This document shows, piece by piece, positions 57,186-64,000 of a stretch of DNA of 64,000 nucleotides. The stretch lies in assembly GCF_001541345.2 (NCBI RefSeq), contig NZ_LMVL02000005.1:124001-188000 (forward strand). The letters are read 5' to 3'. A program made the position numbers and the translations under genes. The notes beneath the pieces were generated by a model that saw only the letters and a program-made list of their open reading frames with translations, was not told the DNA's origin and ran no database searches. The DNA is from Gillisella vitis. GTDB lineage: Bacteria; Pseudomonadota; Alphaproteobacteria; Rhizobiales; Rhizobiaceae. The first letter of the stretch is position 1. Each line of letters starts with the position of its first letter.

Positions 57186-58550
57186 TTGTCGTATGACTTA
57201 AACACCACAGAAGGCAGGGATTCGTTAGAGAATCGTTTATATCGAGTGACAAAGCGACGCACATTTCTGTTTCTCCAAGGCCCGGCCTCGCCGTTTCTCC
57301 CAGCGCTCGCAAGAGCATTGGAAACGCGCGACGTAGCCGTGCGTAAAGTCAATTTTTGTTCAGGTGATGTCATTTTCTGGAGAAAATGGCCTTTTGATTT
57401 TTTTCGTGGCCGGGATGATGCCTGGCCCGGCTTTCTTGAACGCCTCATTCTGCGCCACGGCATTACCGATGTGCTGATGCTGGGCGATGGCCGTCCCAAA
57501 CATGCCGCCGCCGTTGCGCTATGCACGCGGCTTGGCCTGCGCGCCCATATTTTCGAACATGGCTATCTGCGGCCCGACTGGTTGACGGTGGAGCCGTTTG
57601 GCATGTCCAGCCAGTCCAGGTTTCCGGTTGATCCGCAGGCAATTGTGGCGCTGGCGCAGGGCGTCGAGGCCCCTCAGCCGCGCAGTCCCTATCCCTCCAG
57701 CTTTCTTACCTATGCGCTTTATGACCTGATCTATCATGTCCCGAATGTCGCGCTCGGCTGGCTGCTGCATCCGCGTTACAAGGCGCATGGTCCTGTCCAT
57801 CCCGTCGTGGAATATAGTGGCTGGATCGTCAAGGGACTGACTGCGCGCAGGCGAAAGGCACAAGCATTGCGCCTGCAACAACGCTATCTGGCGACGGACA
57901 GAGAGTTCGACTTCTATCTTTTTCCGCTGCAATTGCCGGGGGACTATCAGATCCGCCGCCACGCGCCGATGGGCGACCTGTTTCGCATTCTGCAAGCCGT
58001 AATCCATTCTTTTGCCCGCCATGCTCCATCCGGCAGCAGATTGCTGTTCAAGACCCATCCGATCGACAATGGACTGCGCGACTGGTCATCAGAAATCGCC
58101 CGCATGGCGGAGCGCTGCGGCATTGCCCATCAGGTCGACGTGATCGACGGCGGTGACCTGACGGCCTTGATAAGGGCCAGCCGCGGCCTAGTGACGGTAA
58201 ACTCCACGGTCGGCCTGACGGCGCTGCAACAGGCCGTCCCGGTCATGGCACTTGCGCCAGCAATCTACGACGTACCCGGCCTCACTCACCAGCAAAGCCT
58301 CGCCAGCTTCTGGCAGGCACCCGAATTGCCTGACGCCACCCTGCTCAATCACCTGATCCACGCCATGACCGCCACCATCCAAATCCCCGGCGGCTTCATT
58401 GGCAAGCAGGCGATTACCGACGGTGCCACGGCAATGGCCGACAGACTGCTGACCAAAACAAAACCACTTGCCCACGAGTCTTCACCCGAACGCAGCCGTT
58501 TTCGGTATGAGAGTGAGCTTTTGGAATTGGAGGCAGGGGCGCTAGGGTAA
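57186..58550 (+). CDS. KpsS/RkpJ-like capsular polysaccharide protein (copy 2)
   Basis: A 434 to 454-residue paralog of the divergent copy 1: FLFLQGPASPFLPALARALE, FEHGYLRPDWLTVEPFG, LLFKTHPIDNGL and VNSTVGLTAL occupy the same relative positions. The family handles capsular polysaccharide (K-antigen) lipid-anchor assembly. The start is uncertain: TTG at 57186 opens the frame and GTG at 57246, nearer the conserved domain, is plausible. Neither has a good ribosome-binding site. It ends two bases before the 3' end of the convergent tRNA-Ser gene. Confidence 0.82.
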   Translation: MSYDLNTTEGRDSLENRLYRVTKRRTFLFLQGPASPFLPALARALETRDVAVRKVNFCSGDVIFWRKWPFDFFRGRDDAWPGFLERLILRHGITDVLMLGDGRPKHAAAVALCTRLGLRAHIFEHGYLRPDWLTVEPFGMSSQSRFPVDPQAIVALAQGVEAPQPRSPYPSSFLTYALYDLIYHVPNVALGWLLHPRYKAHGPVHPVVEYSGWIVKGLTARRRKAQALRLQQRYLATDREFDFYLFPLQLPGDYQIRRHAPMGDLFRILQAVIHSFARHAPSGSRLLFKTHPIDNGLRDWSSEIARMAERCGIAHQVDVIDGGDLTALIRASRGLVTVNSTVGLTALQQAVPVMALAPAIYDVPGLTHQQSLASFWQAPELPDATLLNHLIHAMTATIQIPGGFIGKQAITDGATAMADRLLTKTKPLAHESSPERSRFRYESELLELEAGALG

Positions 58551-58552
58551 TA

Positions 58553-58642
58553 TGGCGGAGAGGGTGGGATTCGAACCCACGATACGGTTGCCCGTATGCC
58601 GCATTTCGAGTGCGGTGCTTTCGACCACTCAGCCACCTCTCC
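58553..58642 (-). tRNA. tRNA-Ser (anticodon CGA)
   Basis: Read on the minus strand, the acceptor stem is GGAGAGG/CCTCTCC and the anticodon arm CCGCA-CTCGAAA-TGCGG gives anticodon CGA. A long variable arm (CATACGGGCAACCGTATC) is typical of tRNA-Ser, and the T arm is GTGGGTTCGAATCCCAC. Discriminator G is followed by an encoded CCA at 58555-58553. It decodes UCG. Confidence 0.96.
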
Positions 58643-59072
58643 GCGGGTCTGGTCGGCGCTTGTGTAGCGCGGGCTGTCTCATAGCGGCGATTGAGGGGGC
58701 TGGCAAGAGCGAAAAAGGCATAATTCCCTGCTATGTGCTGGATCGTCTTGATGGAGCGCAGCGCAGGTCTGCCGCCTGCCTGTTGCAGGAAAGACAAAGG
58801 GCGAGGGTGATGTGATGCGCGCGTGGTTTATCGTCTGGAATTCTCTTTGTGTTTAGGGGCTTTCGCCTTGACAGATTGGAGGTTCTCACGTATGCGACGT
58901 GCGACTTTAGATATGGGTGATCCCTGTGTGTGGGTTCTCAAGTCTATAATCGCTTCTCGCTTTGCCGAGAGGTTTCCACCGGCAGATCTCAAGATCTGCT
59001 CTCCGACTGACAAAAAGACGGTCGTCCGGCACCTGCCGGTCAGAACCGGTAACGAACATGGAAGGATAAAAT
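58643..59072. promoter_or_regulatory. rplU-rpmA leader and tRNA upstream region
   Basis: A 430-bp gap without a credible gene. It holds the tRNA-Ser promoter (minus) and the ribosomal operon leader (plus). The transcribed leader would be about 170 nt and contains a perfect hairpin GCAGATCT-CA-AGATCTGC (58982-58999) and a CCGGCACCTGCCGG palindrome near 59028, so leader-based autoregulation by L21 is possible. Confidence 0.5.
58868..58896 (+). promoter_or_regulatory. Predicted sigma-70 promoter of rplU-rpmA
   Basis: TTGACA (58868-58873), a 17-base spacer, then TATGCG (58891-58896). The -35 box is perfect and the -10 box weak, a common pattern for alphaproteobacterial housekeeping promoters. 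Confidence 0.65.
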
Positions 59073-59387
59073 ATGTTCGCAGTCATCAAGACCGGCGGTA
59101 AGCAGTACCGCGTAGCCGCCAACGACGTGCTGACCATCGAAAAGCTGGAAGCCGAAGCTGGTGCTATCGTTGAATTCACCGAAATTCTCGTTGTTGGCGT
59201 TGGTGCCGATGCGACGATCGGTGCGCCTTTTGTTGCTGGTGCAACCGTGAAGGCTGAAGTTGTCGAGCATAACCGTGGCAAGAAGGTCATCGCGTTCAAG
59301 AAGCGCCGTCGCCAGAATTCCAAGCGGTCGCGCGGCCATCGCCAGCACCACACAGTCGTTCGCATCACCGACATCGTCGCTGCGTAA
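59073..59387 (+). CDS. rplU: 50S ribosomal protein L21
   Basis: A 104-residue protein beginning [20 protein letters not shown], with the conserved [20 protein letters not shown] rRNA-binding segment near the C-terminus. AAGGA lies just upstream. It is followed by rpmA after 38 bp, the universal rplU-rpmA pair, with obgE a little further on, as in many bacteria. Confidence 0.97.
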   Translation: MFAVIKTGGKQYRVAANDVLTIEKLEAEAGAIVEFTEILVVGVGADATIGAPFVAGATVKAEVVEHNRGKKVIAFKKRRRQNSKRSRGHRQHHTVVRITDIVAA

Positions 59388-59425
59388 TCGGTCAACGGGA
59401 AACCAGGTTTTAAAGGAGAACTCCA

Positions 59426-59698
59426 ATGGCACATAAAAAAGCTGGCGGTTCGTCGCGCAACGGTCGCGATTCCGAGTCCAAGCGCCTTGGCGTGAAGAAG
59501 TTCGGCGGCGAAGTCGTCATTCCAGGCAATATTATCGTTCGTCAGCGCGGCACGCAGTGGCATCCGGGCGCAAACGTCGGCATGGGCAAGGACCATACGA
59601 TCTTTGCACTCACCACCGGCAATGTCACCTACCGTACGAAGTCCAACGGTCGCGTCTTCGTGTCCGTGATGCCGAAAACGGCGGAAGCCGCAGAATAA
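59426..59698 (+). CDS. rpmA: 50S ribosomal protein L27
   Basis: A 90-residue protein starting [20 protein letters not shown], the L27 N-terminus that reaches the peptidyl-transferase centre, without the Firmicutes-type cleaved extension. AAAGGAG precedes the ATG. The operon ends at the terminator at 59763. Confidence 0.97.
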   Translation: MAHKKAGGSSRNGRDSESKRLGVKKFGGEVVIPGNIIVRQRGTQWHPGANVGMGKDHTIFALTTGNVTYRTKSNGRVFVSVMPKTAEAAE

Positions 59699-59762
59699 AG
59701 CCGGTCGTTTACCAACAGCCGGCGTCTCATCGACCCGGCTGAGCGTACAGGTTCAGTCAGAC

Positions 59763-59800
59763 AAAAGGGAAGATGAGGCGCCACCTCTCTTCCCTTTTTT
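59763..59800 (+). terminator. Terminator of rplU-rpmA
   Basis: AAAAGGGAAGA (59763-59773) pairs with TCTTCCCTTTT (59788-59798), with an inner GAGG/CCTC stem, followed by further T residues. Confidence 0.88.
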
Positions 59801-59824
59801 CTTACCTCCAAAGGAGACTGAGCC

Positions 59825-60457
59825 ATGGAACGCTTATTACTGAGGGATGACCAATTCCGGTCACCCGACGATCGGCTGAGGCCGGATCGGTTAAGGCAAA
59901 GTTGCCCCGTCCTCTTATCGCAGCGGCTGGTTATGCGCGCTCCGCATGTAGAAGACATCGACGCCCTTACCCATCTCGCCAATAACGCCGCCGTTGCGAC
60001 CATGGTGTCGCGTATGCCACATCCTTACACGGCAGCCGATGCCGCCGATTTTGTGCGACGTTCCAATCTCGGCGAGATCGGTAAATGCGTGTATGCGATC
60101 ACAAAAGGTGAAAATGGCGAATTTCTCGGGTGTTGCGCGCTTGAGCCGCATACCGACCTGGAGACACTGGAAATCGGCTATTGGCTGGGTGAGCCCTATT
60201 GGAACAACGGCTACGCCACCGAAGCCGCCCATGCCCTGATCGACATGGCGTTCCGGACCCGCGATATCGCCTTCATCGATGCCCGTTGCCGGGTCACCAA
60301 TGTGGCGGCCCGGCGGGTCATCCAGAAGTGCGGCTTCCAGTTCCAGGGCTCCGGCATGGTTGGCCATCTGGCTGCCCGTGGCATGGTGCCGGTGGAATGG
60401 TACCGGCTGGATCGCAAGACCTGGATGTCGCTGAAGAGCTGGGGGGAGATGCGGTGA
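59825..60457 (+). CDS. GNAT-family N-acetyltransferase (RimJ/RimL-like), first of a tandem pair
   Basis: A 210-residue protein with a short extension of about 30 residues and the Acetyltransf_3 fold. QRLVMRAPHVEDID starts the domain. Beta-4 with EIGYWLGEPYWNNGYATEA supplies the acetyl-CoA-binding loop, and ARCRVTNVAARRVIQKCGF is the family ending. AGGAG precedes the ATG. The substrate is unknown; RimJ/L relatives acetylate protein N-termini. Confidence 0.88.
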   Translation: MERLLLRDDQFRSPDDRLRPDRLRQSCPVLLSQRLVMRAPHVEDIDALTHLANNAAVATMVSRMPHPYTAADAADFVRRSNLGEIGKCVYAITKGENGEFLGCCALEPHTDLETLEIGYWLGEPYWNNGYATEAAHALIDMAFRTRDIAFIDARCRVTNVAARRVIQKCGFQFQGSGMVGHLAARGMVPVEWYRLDRKTWMSLKSWGEMR

Positions 60458-61044
60458 TGGCTGCTCTTGAAAAGCCCCGGCTGCAAACGCGGTTCCCTTC
60501 GCTCGGGCCTTGCCCGGTGATTGACACGCAACGATTGGTGCTTCGTCCCCATCGGCTTTCCGATGCGGACGCCATTGCCGCCTCGCTGAACGACTGGCAG
60601 GTCACCCGTATGTTGAGCCGGGTACCGATGCCTTATGATCGGCAAGATGCCTGCGACTGGCTGAACCGCACCAGTGCCGGTGTCATGCCGGATTGGCATC
60701 TGGCCATCACCTCGGGCGACGATGTTCATATCGGCATGGTTGGCCTGGATCTGCGCCATGGGCTTTGGCATCTCGGCTACTGGCTCAACCGCTTCTATTG
60801 GGGGCGGGGGCTGATGAGCGAGGCGGCTCAGGCCGCGGTCGAACGGTTCTTCCGGCGGATGCCGGAGGCGGTTCTGCATTCCGGCGCTTTTGCCGATAAT
60901 GCCGCATCCTTGAAAATCCAGGAGAAGCTGGGCTTCACCCTGACCCGTTGCGCCGATCTCTATAGCCTGTCGCGCAATGCAATGGCACCGCATATTGAAA
61001 CCCGTCTGACGCAGGACGGGTTTCAGAGAGCGAAAGCGTTTTAA
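60457..61044 (+). CDS. GNAT-family N-acetyltransferase, second of a tandem pair
   Basis: A 195-residue acetyltransferase whose ATG overlaps the stop of the previous gene (TGATG), with GGGGAG upstream, so the pair is translationally coupled. QRLVLRPHRLSDADAI, LGYWLNRFYWGRGLMSEA and GAFADNAASLKIQEKLGF align with the corresponding motifs of the first copy. The two look like an old tandem duplication. Substrate unknown. Confidence 0.88.
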   Translation: MAALEKPRLQTRFPSLGPCPVIDTQRLVLRPHRLSDADAIAASLNDWQVTRMLSRVPMPYDRQDACDWLNRTSAGVMPDWHLAITSGDDVHIGMVGLDLRHGLWHLGYWLNRFYWGRGLMSEAAQAAVERFFRRMPEAVLHSGAFADNAASLKIQEKLGFTLTRCADLYSLSRNAMAPHIETRLTQDGFQRAKAF

Positions 61045-61052
61045 AGACGGTT

Positions 61053-61076
61053 GCGGCGGCCAGATAGGGCCGCCGC
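61053..61076. other. Hairpin between convergent GNAT and EEP genes
   Basis: A perfect 9-bp stem (GCGGCGGCC / GGCCGCCGC) with a 6-base loop lies in the 36-bp convergent gap. It lacks a T-run, so it may protect 3' ends or act as a factor-dependent stop. Confidence 0.5.
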
Positions 61077-61080
61077 ACCC

Positions 61081-61941
61081 TCACTCCAATTCCACCCAGA
61101 CCGGAAAATGGTCTGAGCCGACCGCATCGGTATCGACGCTTGCCGCTTTGAGGCGATGGGCCAGCGAACCGCTCAGGAAACAATAATCGAGATGCATACG
61201 CATATCCGGCTTGCCAGCCTCTTCCCAGCTGTAGCTTTCGGCATTGAGTTTGCCGAGCCGGGCCAGTGCGTCCAGAGGGGCGTCGGCACGGGCGATACGA
61301 CCGTAATAGGCATCGATGGTTCCGACCATCTCGCGATATTCCGGCGATTCGGGCTGCATATTGAAATCGCCCATCAGCAGAAAATCTTCCGGCAACGGCG
61401 GTTGCGGCAAGGAATATTCCTGGCCGCCGGTCATCGCGCCACCTTCCTGGATGAAGTTGATGGCTCGGTCCTTCAGGAACCGGATCTGGGCGATCCGCTC
61501 GTCCGGTGCGACATGGTCGAGATGGACGGAATACACCCGGAGCGCTCCGCCGGGCGCATCGATCACCGCCTCGGTTGCGGCGCGCTGATTGTTGAGCCGT
61601 TCGAAGGTGCGGGTGCGTGGCAACAGCAAAAGCCGGTTGGCGAGGATCGGCCAGCGCGACAGCACCATATTGCCGAACTGGTAGCGTTTGTCGACGCGGC
61701 GGCCCTTGATCAGCGCCGAGGAGCCGTGCAGATCGCAGGCCGGTCCATAGACCCAATGGTATTCGGGAAAATGGTTGGCGAAAATCTCCGGCAGGTCGGC
61801 CCCACCATTGGCGGGATAACCACGGGTGACTTCCTGGAGGGCGATGACATCGGCACCCTCGAGGTTTTTGGCGATCCTGATCGGATCGAATTTGCCGTCC
61901 AGGCCGATCCCGTATTGAATATTGTAACTGACGAAACGCAC
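61081..61941 (-). CDS. Endonuclease/exonuclease/phosphatase family protein
   Basis: A 286-residue EEP-fold metal-dependent phosphoesterase. RFVSYNIQYGIG holds the first metal-binding Asn and ALQEV the catalytic Glu. SVHLDHVAPDERIAQI carries the His/Asp loop, LLMGDFNMQPES the Asp/Asn pair, and VGSDHFPVWVELE the final Asp-His. Substrate unknown (DNA, phosphoinositide-like or nucleotide). The GTG at 61941 is chosen because the fold begins there; the frame is open 23 codons further. Confidence 0.85.
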   Translation of the reverse strand: MRFVSYNIQYGIGLDGKFDPIRIAKNLEGADVIALQEVTRGYPANGGADLPEIFANHFPEYHWVYGPACDLHGSSALIKGRRVDKRYQFGNMVLSRWPILANRLLLLPRTRTFERLNNQRAATEAVIDAPGGALRVYSVHLDHVAPDERIAQIRFLKDRAINFIQEGGAMTGGQEYSLPQPPLPEDFLLMGDFNMQPESPEYREMVGTIDAYYGRIARADAPLDALARLGKLNAESYSWEEAGKPDMRMHLDYCFLSGSLAHRLKAASVDTDAVGSDHFPVWVELE

Positions 61942-62007
61942 GATACTCTTTGACCTCCGCGTCAAGCGGCGATAACGATGGCCGCATATATGATATGAGT
62001 ATCCTGA

Positions 62008-64000
<1,993 letters not shown>

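Noticed and set aside
57110-57526. Upstream extension of the minus-strand KpsS-like gene
   Set aside because: It would overlap the divergent paralog by 340 bp and adds Ser/Arg-rich sequence unrelated to the family; homology starts at 57109.
58552-59101. Short frames across the tRNA-Ser gene and rplU leader
   Set aside because: They overlap the tRNA and promoter region and have no coding signature.

Overview
The window is a gene-dense chromosomal segment of an alphaproteobacterium of the Rhizobiaceae, most likely the Agrobacterium/Allorhizobium group. The evidence is the phaAB/phaR arrangement, a PutA without its own DNA-binding domain next to an Lrp-type PutR, RIME-like intergenic palindromes, and the dispersed repeat with the core GACATGCGAAAACAAAA that is common in Rhizobiales. 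It carries no insertion sequence, phage, CRISPR array or rRNA gene. It has one tRNA-Ser(CGA) gene. It opens inside phaB and closes inside proB.

Layout. 1-2.4 kb: PHB synthesis (phaB fragment, phaA) divergent from phaR. 2.5-9.6 kb: housekeeping genes (rpmF, a GST, mtgA, ispA, a LysE exporter, an OmpA-like lipoprotein, ispG, an MFS permease). 10.1-19.95 kb: an accessory three-gene biosynthetic cluster made of a 2523-residue iterative type I polyketide synthase, a PLP-dependent alpha-oxoamine synthase and a 3-ketodihydrosphingosine-reductase-like SDR. 20-26.7 kb: a YigZ-family protein, a 54-codon small gene, putR/putA and a flavoprotein. 27.1-39.6 kb: a complete second-type chemosensory operon (HD-GYP response regulator, STAS, CheY, CheA, CheW, three MCPs, CheW, CheR, CheB) with no flagellar genes. 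39.7-44.4 kb: repeat-rich accessory DNA with an orphan membrane protein, a PadR/HAAS/GIN-domain operon, an orphan ParA and rppH. 44.4-54 kb: envelope genes (divergent polysaccharide deacetylase, ctpA, EnvC-like), an SDHAF4-like protein, htpX, rsmB and a heparinase-like protein. 54-64 kb: purH, two divergent KpsS-like capsule proteins, tRNA-Ser, rplU-rpmA, two GNAT acetyltransferases, an EEP phosphatase, obgE and proB.

The most interesting system is the 10-20 kb cluster. Its PKS has the order KS-AT-DH-(degenerate MT)-ER-KR-ACP and no thioesterase. It is followed by an alpha-oxoamine synthase able to release an acyl chain by decarboxylative condensation with an amino acid, and by a reductase carrying the PPDTDTP signature of ketosphinganine reductases. 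This is the same logic as the fungal fumonisin trio (PKS Fum1, oxoamine synthase Fum8, ketoreductase Fum13), so I infer a bacterial sphinganine-like 2-amino-3-alkanol. From memory, unverified here, a PKS of Agrobacterium vitis is reported to be needed for tobacco hypersensitive response and grape necrosis, and this could be that locus.

A second notable feature is the chemosensory operon. Its three receptors share an almost identical signalling domain and C-terminal tail but appear to carry one, three and two HAMP units respectively. This suggests recent duplication with gene conversion and an output array tied to c-di-GMP hydrolysis rather than to a local flagellar locus.
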